DNA of 8,282 nt from NCBI GenBank assembly GCA_000995845.1, contig LCEZ01000028.1:1-8282 (forward strand). Reading direction: 5' to 3'. The stretch is from Parcubacteria group bacterium GW2011_GWD2_43_10 (GTDB lineage: Bacteria; Patescibacteriota; Patescibacteriia; Veblenbacterales; UBA10138). The position numbers were made by a program, and so were the translations under genes. Shown piece by piece: positions 1 through 5,963 of the stretch. The notes below the pieces were generated by a model, which was not told the origin of the DNA, made no database searches, and worked only from the letters and a program-made list of their open reading frames with translations. Each line of letters starts with the position of its first letter. The stretch's first letter is position 1.

Positions 1-380
1 TGCGCCGCATAAAGTACTTTCCAGGCCTTCGAGAGGAGCCCAAAGCCGTAAAAAATCAGGATATAGCTGGCAATATGGAACGGACCAAAGTGCGGATCGC
101 CGCCCCAGCCGAAGAGGTCCTCCAACAGGTGGCCCATATCATGGGAGTAAATATCCATGCCGGGGAATCGGGACGAAAGCCAGCCGGAGAGCAGATAAAT
201 CGTTAACGGGAAGCCGTACATCTCCGTGAACAGGGCAACAATGAAGGCTGAAAACACGCCGAGTGCCCGCCAATCCCAGGGTGTTTTAGGTCGCATGAAA
301 CTGGCCGCAATAAAAATGAGCACCAGCGAAACTATTATGACAAGCGGCCAAAGGCCATAGGGAGGCAAGGAGTCAGCCAT
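1..380 (-). CDS. Isoprenylcysteine carboxyl methyltransferase-like membrane protein, N-terminal part
   Basis: The frame starts at the ATG at 380 and stays open to the window edge, giving about 126 residues of the N-terminal half. The product begins MADSLPPYGLWPL, has a TM segment at about residues 10-25, then a RPKTPWDWRALG linker, a second hydrophobic segment containing FTEMYGFPLTIYLLSGW, and a third after GDPHFGPFHI. This layout matches the long form of the ICMT/PEMT-like methyltransferase family found in bacterial heavy-metal gene clusters, often next to DUF2933 genes (from memory). The SAM-binding, catalytic C-terminal part lies outside the window, so activity cannot be judged. It starts 9 nt after the stop of the upstream gene, so it is very likely the last visible cistron of the repressor-led operon. 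No Shine-Dalgarno motif precedes it. Substrate is unknown; bacterial members need not act on prenylcysteine. Confidence 0.8.
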   Translation of the reverse strand, partial: MADSLPPYGLWPLVIIVSLVLIFIAASFMRPKTPWDWRALGVFSAFIVALFTEMYGFPLTIYLLSGWLSSRFPGMDIYSHDMGHLLEDLFGWGGDPHFGPFHIASYILIFYGFGLLSKAWKVLYAA

Positions 381-389
381 AAACGTCAA

Positions 390-1079
390 CTAAACATACA
401 GGTAACGGTAGAAGAGCTGCGCCTGATCAACTATAGCCTGCAGTACCGAGTATTCGCTGCGGATTTCAGCCGCTGACTGTGGCACAACGAGGAATCCACG
501 CACCTCTGCCTGATGGTCTGATGTTGGTACCACATGTATCGTAGCTTGGAACCCGGGCGTAGACATTTGCACGAGGCTCTTATTGCTGATTTTAGGTATA
601 AACGCCCCCTTGAGACTTGCCTGATAAAAGAATTCTTTTATGGTACGCTGCGAGGCTACGTCGATGAAGCGTAATAACCCCCACTCCACTTTGGTAATTG
701 AGCTTGTAGCCACACCCAATAAGCTGTGAATAATAGTCCTCTTACCTTGGCTATTGAATTTACCCTGGGATAGAAGGTCGCTACTCAGATTCTTTAGTAG
801 CGGTAGCCGGCGATTAATAAACCCGATGTACTGAAATGCGTCAATGAGTTTCTGCTCCGACAACCCCAACGCCGCTTCAAGTTCTCTGCGCTTATGCTCA
901 CGTTTCGCAAGTTCACGACGGTGCAGGTAGTAGGCGCTATAGGCTAACCCCATAATCACCAGCGTAACAATTGATTCCACATACGCTTTGGGTACGAACG
1001 ACACATGGTCGACGACATGCGGCTGCACTACCAACGCTACAAACAGGAACACATAAATAGTTTTGAACAATTTGGGCAT
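390..1079 (-). CDS. Two-TM coiled-coil protein with a C-terminal cytosolic (possibly GAF-like) domain
   Basis: 229 residues from the ATG at 1079 (MPKLFKTIYV). An in-frame start 78 nt upstream would overlap the previous gene by 68 nt and add a non-hydrophobic extension, so I reject it. TM segments lie at about 7-19 and 34-52. A charged, heptad-like stretch follows (about 53-75, RRELAKREHKRRELEAALG), then a soluble domain of about 150 residues with the phrase SEQKLIDAFQYIGFINRRL at its start. The layout, paired TMs then coiled coil then a globular domain, resembles a membrane sensor that has lost its kinase part. I recall similar hypothetical proteins in CPR genomes, but no name. The GAF-like reading is inference from layout only; no His-kinase or GGDEF motif is visible. 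It sits 10 nt from the upstream stop and 9 nt from the next start, inside the metal-responsive operon, so a signalling or scaffold role there is possible. Confidence 0.75.
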   Translation of the reverse strand: MPKLFKTIYVFLFVALVVQPHVVDHVSFVPKAYVESIVTLVIMGLAYSAYYLHRRELAKREHKRRELEAALGLSEQKLIDAFQYIGFINRRLPLLKNLSSDLLSQGKFNSQGKRTIIHSLLGVATSSITKVEWGLLRFIDVASQRTIKEFFYQASLKGAFIPKISNKSLVQMSTPGFQATIHVVPTSDHQAEVRGFLVVPQSAAEIRSEYSVLQAIVDQAQLFYRYLYV

Positions 1080-1089
1080 GGTGTAATTC

Positions 1090-1557
1090 TTAGCTGACGG
1101 TAGCTCTCGACACCATCTGTTTTTTGAACTGACTGAGCTTCCACATGAGGTACGCAATACCTGCCAGGTTAAATAGCATCCCTATCCAAAATAACTGCTG
1201 CTGATACTGAGCAACGATACTGATGGCACCAGCTACGCCGAGCAGCGGAGCAATGTTCACTAGGTAGTGCGCACAACAAGCCAGCATGGCGGTGGTTGAA
1301 GTAGTGCCCGAAACAGCTACTACTCTCCCGCCCACATGCCTTTGCGTAATGCTCTGTCTGAGGTAAGTATAGAGCCCAACTTGAACACCAAAACCGAGCG
1401 CCAAACTAACGACAAAGTACCAGGTGGCGCTGAACTGCTGTTCGGCAAACACCCACCCCGATACGGCGACAACGATTACCGCATAGAGGGTGAGGAGCGC
1501 TACGGCAGCCAGCAGCCCGAGCGCAGCAGCAGTTAAGATTTGGTTTCGGCTAGACAT
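1090..1557 (-). CDS. Four-TM membrane protein with a CCAHY motif
   Basis: 155 residues from the ATG at 1557. The frame can be extended to a TTG at 1566, but the ATG is preferred because the upstream gene stops at 1560, leaving 2 nt between stop and start, a spacing typical of coupled translation. Hydrophobic segments lie at about 8-33, 43-66, 88-115 and 120-142. The third begins with TTAMLACCAHYLV, placing C94, C95 and H97 together at a membrane segment. I recall a family of uncharacterised membrane proteins with CCAHH at this place, found with metal-resistance genes, but no accepted name. Paired Cys plus His in a membrane helix suggests binding of a soft metal such as Cu(I); this is inference. 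The C-terminus is short and basic (KLSQFKKQ), probably cytoplasmic. Confidence 0.8.
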   Translation of the reverse strand: MSSRNQILTAAALGLLAAVALLTLYAVIVVAVSGWVFAEQQFSATWYFVVSLALGFGVQVGLYTYLRQSITQRHVGGRVVAVSGTTSTTAMLACCAHYLVNIAPLLGVAGAISIVAQYQQQLFWIGMLFNLAGIAYLMWKLSQFKKQMVSRATVS

Positions 1558-1559
1558 AA

Positions 1560-1913
1560 TTAGCAACAGTCGTGTTTATGACCGTCCTTCGTAGTGCTGG
1601 GGCCCGCCGTAGGCTGTTGGGGCTGAATGCTGGAATCAGCTTGAGCAATGGCAGGTGGGACTGCTGGCTGATTACCAGCCGTACCTGCACCGGTGTTATC
1701 CTCATGGCTGTGGCTACCGTGACCACGCATAGCAAAAGCATGCACGCCTAGCATAATCGCCCCGGCACCAAGCAGCCACCAAATAGAACTACGACCGGCT
1801 CCCCCGCCAATGAACACTAGAAAAATAATGGGAAGAAGGCACGCCAGCATCATCATCCACATCATCTTGGAATCGTGACCGCCGGTATTATTGGAATTTC
1901 CGTGATTGTGCAT
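1560..1913 (-). CDS. Small DUF2933-like membrane protein with His-rich and Cys-Cys ends
   Basis: 117 residues from the ATG at 1913 (MHNHGNSNNT). Longer in-frame starts at 1955 and 1967 would overlap the previous gene and add a sequence unlike the family, so the start 10 nt after that gene's stop is preferred. The N-terminus carries H2, H4 and H13. One strong hydrophobic stretch follows (KMMWMMMLACLLPIIFLV, about 17-36), then a second moderate one (WWLLGAGAIMLGVHAFAM, about 45-62). After that come a His-rich patch (HGSHSH), a long Pro/Gln/Thr linker and a C-terminal GHKHDCC. The MMWMMM-ACLLPI type of N-terminus resembles DUF2933 proteins, which often sit beside ICMT-like and copper-resistance genes. 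The clustered His, Met and terminal CC suggest metal binding; function is unknown. Confidence 0.75.
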   Translation of the reverse strand: MHNHGNSNNTGGHDSKMMWMMMLACLLPIIFLVFIGGGAGRSSIWWLLGAGAIMLGVHAFAMRGHGSHSHEDNTGAGTAGNQPAVPPAIAQADSSIQPQQPTAGPSTTKDGHKHDCC

Positions 1914-1923
1914 AAAATTCTGA

Positions 1924-2112
1924 TTAACTAGGTTGATTAGAGGCAAACCTTTCATCGGCAAGCTCACCAGCTTCCACTTCGCCTTTGTTTATTGCCTGCC
2001 TGGCAATATGGAAATTGCAGCTGCTATGCGTGCCACACCACGTTTGACATTGTTCCGCAGTTACCTTGTCTTGGTACTTCAATTTGCATATCTTACATTG
2101 GAATTCTGTCAT
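1924..2112 (-). CDS. Cys-rich mini-protein (probable small metal-binding domain)
   Basis: 62 residues from the ATG at 2112; an in-frame TTG three codons earlier is less likely. Cys occur at 6, 9, 22, 26 and 32 in the order CxxC-x12-CxxxC-x5-C, with His at 29 and 35. The phrase KYQDKVTAEQCQTWC and the following SSCNFHI match a small uncharacterised domain I recall from archaea and CPR bacteria. No signal peptide or TM is present, so it is probably cytoplasmic. CxxC plus CxxxC suggests a structural zinc site or soft-metal buffering; the fifth Cys is conserved in the relatives I recall. The C-terminal 20 residues are acidic and look disordered. The gene lies 14 nt after the upstream stop. A weak purine stretch (AGGTAG) 10 nt before the ATG is one of the few possible ribosome-binding sites in this operon. 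Confidence 0.75.
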   Translation of the reverse strand: MTEFQCKICKLKYQDKVTAEQCQTWCGTHSSCNFHIARQAINKGEVEAGELADERFASNQPS

Positions 2113-2126
2113 ACTTAGCAATCTAC

Positions 2127-2426
2127 CTATTTATTAACCAAGCTGGAATTGTGCATCCACACCACGTACCAAGCGAATATCCAGGCGACAATGAAGAAGA
2201 ACACCGCACCCCAAATCACGCTTCCGGCATTAATCCATGTAAATCCAGGAATGAGCTCAAAAAGTAAATGATGTATTTGGTTAGGACTGATAGGTTGCGC
2301 TCCTGCTTGTGCAAGATCAAATACCCGCGTTGGGAGCAATGCACCATAGATCAAACAGAGCACATAGAACACCTCTGCACCTAAGATGCATTTCCATCCG
2401 TATTTTTTTAGTGAAAGTTGTTCCAT
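2127..2426 (-). CDS. Two-TM membrane protein, paralogue A of a tandem pair
   Basis: 99 residues from the ATG at 2426. It has a hydrophobic segment at about 12-32, an outer loop of about 25 residues containing H52, H53 and E57, and a second hydrophobic segment (about 66-90), ending WMHNSSLVNK. TM1 carries C13, E18 and C24. All of these, together with PGFxWIN and the WMHNSSLV tail, are also present in the next upstream gene, so the two arose by duplication. The C-terminal half (PGFTWINAGSVIWGAV) is faintly like DUF5676 membrane proteins; I hold that loosely. Its loop is about ten residues longer than that of its paralogue. Conserved polar and thiol residues in TM1 plus a His pair in the loop suggest metal binding or passage, but this is inference. 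Gap to the upstream stop is 43 nt, the largest in this operon. Confidence 0.78.
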   Translation of the reverse strand: MEQLSLKKYGWKCILGAEVFYVLCLIYGALLPTRVFDLAQAGAQPISPNQIHHLLFELIPGFTWINAGSVIWGAVFFFIVAWIFAWYVVWMHNSSLVNK

Positions 2427-2469
2427 AGTATTATTTGCTTAAGGAAAAATTAGGGTTTAAGTATGTCTA

Positions 2470-2736
2470 CTACTTTTCAGATTTGACCAAGCTTGAGTTG
2501 TGCATCCAGACCATATACGAACCGAACAGCCAGGCAAACACGAATACATAAACGGCTCCAAGTAGCACGCTACCGAAATTAATCCAGATGAAGCCGGGCA
2601 ACGTTTCCAGCAGGACATGGTGAAGCTCGGTGCCGCGCTGGCTCCTGAGCGGCAGGAACCCGCCTAAGATACATAGGGTGTACAGCACTTCACCCCCAAG
2701 AACACACAACCAGCGGTATCGTTTGAGTGAGAGCAT
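2470..2736 (-). CDS. Two-TM membrane protein, paralogue B of a tandem pair
   Basis: 88 residues from the ATG at 2736 (MLSLKRYRWLCVLGG). It shares with its downstream neighbour the LK-(K/R)Y start, C11/E16/C22 in TM1 (C-x10-C in both proteins), a loop His pair (H39, H40) with a Glu four residues after the second His, PGF-WIN-GSV, and the C-terminal WMHNSSLV. TM segments lie at about 10-29 and 52-76. Identity is high in the C-terminal half and lower in the loop, as expected for an old duplication under constraint. No catalytic domain is present. It begins 11 nt after the DUF302 stop, so it is probably co-transcribed. The two proteins could form a heteromeric membrane complex; this is inference. 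Confidence 0.78.
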   Translation of the reverse strand: MLSLKRYRWLCVLGGEVLYTLCILGGFLPLRSQRGTELHHVLLETLPGFIWINFGSVLLGAVYVFVFAWLFGSYMVWMHNSSLVKSEK

Positions 2737-2747
2737 AAATCAATAAA

Positions 2748-3131
2748 TTAAATATTAGCTATAATTTTTATAAATTTTTCTTCTGCCGCCTGGGCAATCT
2801 CAAGTAACGTCGTGTCCCCGACTACACCAAGTGCAACTGTGGGACGCATGGCTGACACCAATATTTTTCCATTATCTTTATAAACAATCACATTGCAAGG
2901 CATAAACAAACCAACCGCTCTATTAGCTTGCAACGCTTTATAGGCAAGCGGTGGGTTACAAGCGCCTAAGATAACATAATCGTCGTAGTCAACTCCCATT
3001 TTCTGCTTGAGTGTGGCTGTAACGTCAATCTCGGTCAGTATGCCAAAACCCTCTTGGGCAAGAGCGGCCTTGGTGCGCTCCACTGCTTCGTTGAATGGCA
3101 GATCAACCCGTTTGGTGTAACTGTACTCCAT
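2748..3131 (-). CDS. DUF302 family protein
   Basis: 127 residues from the ATG at 3131, close to the usual length of a single-domain DUF302 protein. The family marks are clear: an N-terminal strand, a helix with FNEAVERTKAALAQEGFGIL, then LGACNPPLAYKAL and GLFMPCNVIVY in the C-terminal half. The two Cys (in GACNPP and MPCNV) are typical of the family. There is no signal peptide, so it should be cytoplasmic. DUF302 proteins occur widely beside copper and sulfur genes; their biochemical role is not established. It sits between the SHOCT gene (18 nt) and the paralogous membrane pair (11 nt). The family call is firm; the function is not known. Confidence 0.92.
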   Translation of the reverse strand: MEYSYTKRVDLPFNEAVERTKAALAQEGFGILTEIDVTATLKQKMGVDYDDYVILGACNPPLAYKALQANRAVGLFMPCNVIVYKDNGKILVSAMRPTVALGVVGDTTLLEIAQAAEEKFIKIIANI

Positions 3132-3149
3132 AGTGTTGTTGGTTAAACA

Positions 3150-3380
3150 TTAGTTTGATAAATCTTTCTTCTTAGCTTCAAACTCTTCCTTATTGATTTC
3201 ACCTTTGGCGTAGCGTTCCTTTAGAATCTCAAGTGCTCGGTTGGGCTGGTTAGAGCTTGACCCACCCACTTCTCGTACTAACCACACCACGAGCAAAATA
3301 ATCCCGCCCCAGAAAAGAGGCATCATGAGCCAACCCCATATTCCCCAACCAAACATATGTCCGTAGTAAAAATTTCCCAT
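3150..3380 (-). CDS. SHOCT-domain small membrane protein
   Basis: 76 residues from the ATG at 3380. The N-terminus (MGNFYYGHMFGWGIWGW) leads into a single TM segment at about 13-36. After a short Ser/Asn-rich linker comes a typical SHOCT motif at about 48-74 (ALEILKERYAKGEINKEEF then basic residues). SHOCT is a short C-terminal helical-hairpin module thought to mediate interactions or oligomerisation. Proteins of this exact layout are common near copper-resistance genes. It starts 8 nt after the repressor stop, so it is the second gene of the operon. The specific role is unknown. Confidence 0.9.
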   Translation of the reverse strand: MGNFYYGHMFGWGIWGWLMMPLFWGGIILLVVWLVREVGGSSSNQPNRALEILKERYAKGEINKEEFEAKKKDLSN

Positions 3381-3388
3381 AATTGTAG

Positions 3389-3661
3389 CTACTTATTGGA
3401 TAAGGTGTATATCTTAAGGAGTTCAGTAATAGCCTTTTCATCCTCACCACCGTGCTGCATCTGGTGCCGCACGTGAGTTTTGAGATGGTTCTGTAGGAGT
3501 AAGGTATCCAAGCTCTTTAAGGACCGCTGGATGGAGAGCGACTGGTTCAGGAGTTCTATGCAGTACTCCTCCTTCTCAATTGCCTGCGTCAGTCCCCGTA
3601 GCTGACCGGCTATAATCTTAGCGCGGTGGATAGCACGTTTCTTAAGCTTCTGGTCGAGCAT
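3389..3661 (-). CDS. CsoR/RcnR family metal-sensing repressor
   Basis: 90 residues, a normal length for this all-helical DUF156 family, which binds DNA as a tetramer without a helix-turn-helix and lets go when metal binds. Helix 1 carries the family's RAKIIAGQLRGL. The metal ligands expected from known members fall at C34, H59 and H63: the 25- and 4-residue spacing equals C36/H61/C65 of Mycobacterium CsoR and C35/H60/H64 of RcnR. The third ligand here is His, and no His lies at the N-terminal W position of RcnR, giving an x-C-H-H set. The stretch HLKTHVRHQ looks RcnR-like, but I recall a copper-responsive Thermus CsoR with C-H-H. Copper is therefore favoured by context rather than by ligands. 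A strong promoter and palindromic operator lie directly upstream, so autoregulation is very likely. Symbol csoR would be tempting but the metal is unproven. Confidence 0.93.
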   Translation of the reverse strand: MLDQKLKKRAIHRAKIIAGQLRGLTQAIEKEEYCIELLNQSLSIQRSLKSLDTLLLQNHLKTHVRHQMQHGGEDEKAITELLKIYTLSNK

Positions 3662-3679
3662 AGTTATGGTGTTAATACT

Positions 3680-3707
3680 TAATAGGGTATACCCCTATAC
3701 CCTATTA
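3680..3707. promoter_or_regulatory. CsoR/RcnR-type operator palindrome
   Basis: Arms TAATAGGGTATA (3680-3691) and TATACCCTATTA (3696-3707) are perfect inverted repeats around a CCCC centre (3692-3695). CsoR/RcnR-family repressors recognise such sites: A/T-rich inverted arms with short G/C tracts. The site shares four bases with the -10 hexamer and covers the expected start point, so a bound repressor would block RNA polymerase. The arms are longer and more symmetrical than most published sites. Confidence 0.85.
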
Positions 3708-3731
3708 TAGCTAGATAAACGAAAAGGTCAA
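3704..3731 (-). promoter_or_regulatory. Promoter of the repressor-led operon
   Basis: On the minus strand, -35 TTGACC (3731-3726) and a perfect -10 TATAAT (3709-3704) are separated by 16 bp. This is the best sigma70-type promoter in the window. The start point should fall near 3697, inside the operator palindrome, giving a leader of about 35 nt before the repressor ATG at 3661. The promoter lies only 29 nt past the oxidase stop, with no terminator between, so read-through from the oxidase genes may add to expression. Confidence 0.85.
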
Positions 3732-3759
3732 GGCTGCTTATCCACAACTTGACTAACCT

Positions 3760-5364
3760 TTAATCAACCTGAAACTTCATCATCATCCCACTCTCCAGGT
3801 GCTCGGCGATGTGACAGTGGGCCATCCAGTCACCGGGGTTCGTTATGTTAAGCAATATGTCCGCATACTGCCCCGCGGGAATGAGTACTGTGTCCTTCCA
3901 CACTAGGTTGTCACCCTTCTTCCCATTCTGATCCAATACCAAGAACTGCTGACCATGGAAATGAATGGGGTGTTGCATGGGGTGAACGGAATTGGCATCG
4001 TTTGTGATACGGATTTTCACCTTATCGCCTACCTTAAAGTTCCAATCAATATCCATGTTGGCTTGACGGGTATCTTCATCAATCAGTTTCCATTCTAGGG
4101 TTTGGTTAGTGGAGCCCTGGTTCATCATTGCCATGTCATCTTCCCATTCAATGCCATCACTACTTACGGGCATGGCCATCATGCTGTTATCCATCATCAT
4201 ACCACCCATCATCATGTGCTGCCCGCCACCCATCATGCTCCCCTGCCCCTTCAGGTCTATTCCTATGGTCAGGCGTTTATCAATAGGTCTACCGAAATAC
4301 TGACGATAAGGATCAATACTTTTAACTGCAATAGTATTTGTACGGAGCGTTACAAATTGTTCTGCATAGGATAGCGCGACGGAATCACTAGAGACTGAAA
4401 CCGTTCCGAGCGCGTAAGTCTTATCAGGGGTTTTATTTTGAATCGTGAAAGACCCCTCCTTATCAAATAAAACTTCTACAACTAAACGCTCCGAAGGCCC
4501 GACTATAACGGCGTCTTTCCATTCCTCGCGTTCGGTCGCACCGCCATCGCCGCCCACAAGTTTCATCTTGACCCCAGGAATCGTAAAATTAAACGTCCTG
4601 GTATTGGCCGCGTTGGTAACATAGAAACGTATGAGCTCACCTCTCTTCACTTCGAGTCGGTAATCCGGTTCGCCGTTGACCAGCATTATGTTACCAAATC
4701 TGCCCATGAGCGTATGGTCGGCCCCTTGCCTGCTCAAATTGATTTTTTCATTTTCAATCAGGATATCATCAAGGAATAAAGCAACCTCACGGTTGACCGG
4801 CGACCAATAATCCTTGTCGTTAGGTACTACAAGATAATTGCCATACAGACCGAGCTCCTGTGCATAGTCCTCCCGAACATGGGGGTGATACCAATACATG
4901 CCTGCGTCTGGAAACTTCAGCTTATAGGCAAAAGTTTCTCCGGGCTCCATTTCTTTTTGCGTTGTCTGCGAGCCGTCAAAAGCGTTATCCATCCGGACAC
5001 CGTGGGAATGGAGCAGGGTCTTCATGTCCGTACCATTTTTGAAGTTTATGGTTACATCCGCACCTTGGCTAACTTTAATCAATGGCCCAGGGATTGAGCC
5101 GTTGTACGCCAACATGCGGTACGAACGGTTGCCGAGTTTTTTCTGCACAAAACTGGCAGCAAGGTCAAAAGTACCACCGTTCTTAAGCTCCACCACGGTT
5201 GACACTTGCGCTTCTGGGAGTTCTTCAAGTGCCGCTGTCTCGCCAAGGCCTGACGTATTCTCATCAAGTGGTATGCGCTCATGACGCGTGCTCACCGCCA
5301 CTACCCCACCCACCAACAGGAGTAGAGCGCCAAAGTAGAGTAAAATGTATTTGGATTGTTTCAT
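3760..5364 (-). CDS. Multicopper oxidase (CueO/CopA-type), membrane-anchored or exported
   Basis: 534 residues from the ATG at 5364. An N-terminal hydrophobic segment (about 7-24) is a signal or anchor, placing the enzyme outside the membrane. Three cupredoxin domains follow. All copper ligands can be placed: H119 and H121 in HSHG, H160 and H162 in HPH, H465/H468/H470 in HPIHFHG, and H516-C517-H518 with H522 and M527 in HCHIAEHLESGM. This accounts for the T1 site (H465, C517, H522, M527) and the trinuclear cluster. Residues 377-414 hold 14 Met plus a His, like the Met-rich segment of CueO or PcoA that binds Cu(I). The first motif is HSHG where HWHG is usual. The likely reaction is oxidation of Cu(I), or of a similar substrate, with reduction of O2 to water. 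It follows the GCASCG membrane-protein gene after 38 nt and ends 98 nt before the repressor gene. No Shine-Dalgarno motif is visible. Confidence 0.95.
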   Translation of the reverse strand: MKQSKYILLYFGALLLLVGGVVAVSTRHERIPLDENTSGLGETAALEELPEAQVSTVVELKNGGTFDLAASFVQKKLGNRSYRMLAYNGSIPGPLIKVSQGADVTINFKNGTDMKTLLHSHGVRMDNAFDGSQTTQKEMEPGETFAYKLKFPDAGMYWYHPHVREDYAQELGLYGNYLVVPNDKDYWSPVNREVALFLDDILIENEKINLSRQGADHTLMGRFGNIMLVNGEPDYRLEVKRGELIRFYVTNAANTRTFNFTIPGVKMKLVGGDGGATEREEWKDAVIVGPSERLVVEVLFDKEGSFTIQNKTPDKTYALGTVSVSSDSVALSYAEQFVTLRTNTIAVKSIDPYRQYFGRPIDKRLTIGIDLKGQGSMMGGGQHMMMGGMMMDNSMMAMPVSSDGIEWEDDMAMMNQGSTNQTLEWKLIDEDTRQANMDIDWNFKVGDKVKIRITNDANSVHPMQHPIHFHGQQFLVLDQNGKKGDNLVWKDTVLIPAGQYADILLNITNPGDWMAHCHIAEHLESGMMMKFQVD

Positions 5365-5402
5365 AGAAATTTAGTAAATGGTTAATTAAGAGATGGAAGA
5401 AA

Positions 5403-5954
5403 CTATGGCTTCCGAGGACATGCTATGGGGTCAATAATCTTTCTTGATATCAGGGTAATAGAAACGGCTAGCAAAAAGATACTGATGAGACCGAACTCCA
5501 ACCCCCGGAGTGGCAACAGCGAGAGAAAACCTGCGGTTGCCCCTAACCCGAAGATGGACGTGAGCACTACGGAACCACATGAAGCACAGCCGACACCCAC
5601 GAGCCCAAGAATAGTTCCTGTGAGGCTCAGGCCCATCTCTCGCCCCAGGGCGAGGCGTCGCTTGAGGTAGTACACCAACAAACTTACGTTCACACCGGCA
5701 AACACAACCAGGATAAACAGAATGGTTCGGCTAATGGGGGTTGAATTTAGCTGTAGCGTCGCGAGTGAGCCGCCGAGTATACTGAGCCTGGTTGCCCAAC
5801 TGAACGCAGAATTAGTGAATAAATACGACAAGAATGACAGATTTGGCAACCAGATTGCAATGAACAGTAGTAATGTGGCCACAAACAAAGCAAGCAGCCC
5901 ATAGCGCCATTGCCGAAAAGTTACAGCCAAAGCCTTTATTACCGTTCGTATCAT
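5403..5954 (-). CDS. Polytopic membrane protein with intramembrane GCASCG motif
   Basis: 183 residues from the ATG at 5954. It has hydrophobic segments at about 17-37, 41-62, 78-97, 108-135 and 145-168. The fourth contains VGVGCASCGSVV, a CxxC inside the membrane flanked by Gly, and the C-terminus is DPIACPRKP with one more Cys. I recall similar GCASCGS or GCAACGS segments in uncharacterised bacterial and archaeal membrane proteins but no assigned function. A CxxC within a helix may carry thiol-disulfide electrons or bind a soft metal; MerT-type transporters use a Cys pair in a comparable place, though the overall sequence does not look like MerT. It lies 9 nt after the DsbA-like gene and 38 nt before the oxidase gene, which suggests the three work together at the envelope. 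Confidence 0.82.
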   Translation of the reverse strand: MIRTVIKALAVTFRQWRYGLLALFVATLLLFIAIWLPNLSFLSYLFTNSAFSWATRLSILGGSLATLQLNSTPISRTILFILVVFAGVNVSLLVYYLKRRLALGREMGLSLTGTILGLVGVGCASCGSVVLTSIFGLGATAGFLSLLPLRGLEFGLISIFLLAVSITLISRKIIDPIACPRKP

Positions 5955-5963
5955 ACGTAGATA

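Noticed and set aside
1079..1157. Longer start for the two-TM coiled-coil protein
   Set aside because: It would overlap the preceding gene by 68 nt and add a polar, Cys/Ser-rich stretch ahead of the first TM; the ATG at 1079 gives an ordinary operon spacing.
1933..2267. Plus-strand reading frames overlapping the Cys-rich and two-TM genes
   Set aside because: They lie opposite genes with clear protein features and show no family, domain or start signal of their own.
3250..3450. Minus-strand 66-codon frame across the SHOCT and repressor genes
   Set aside because: Out-of-frame shadow of two well-supported genes with no recognisable features.
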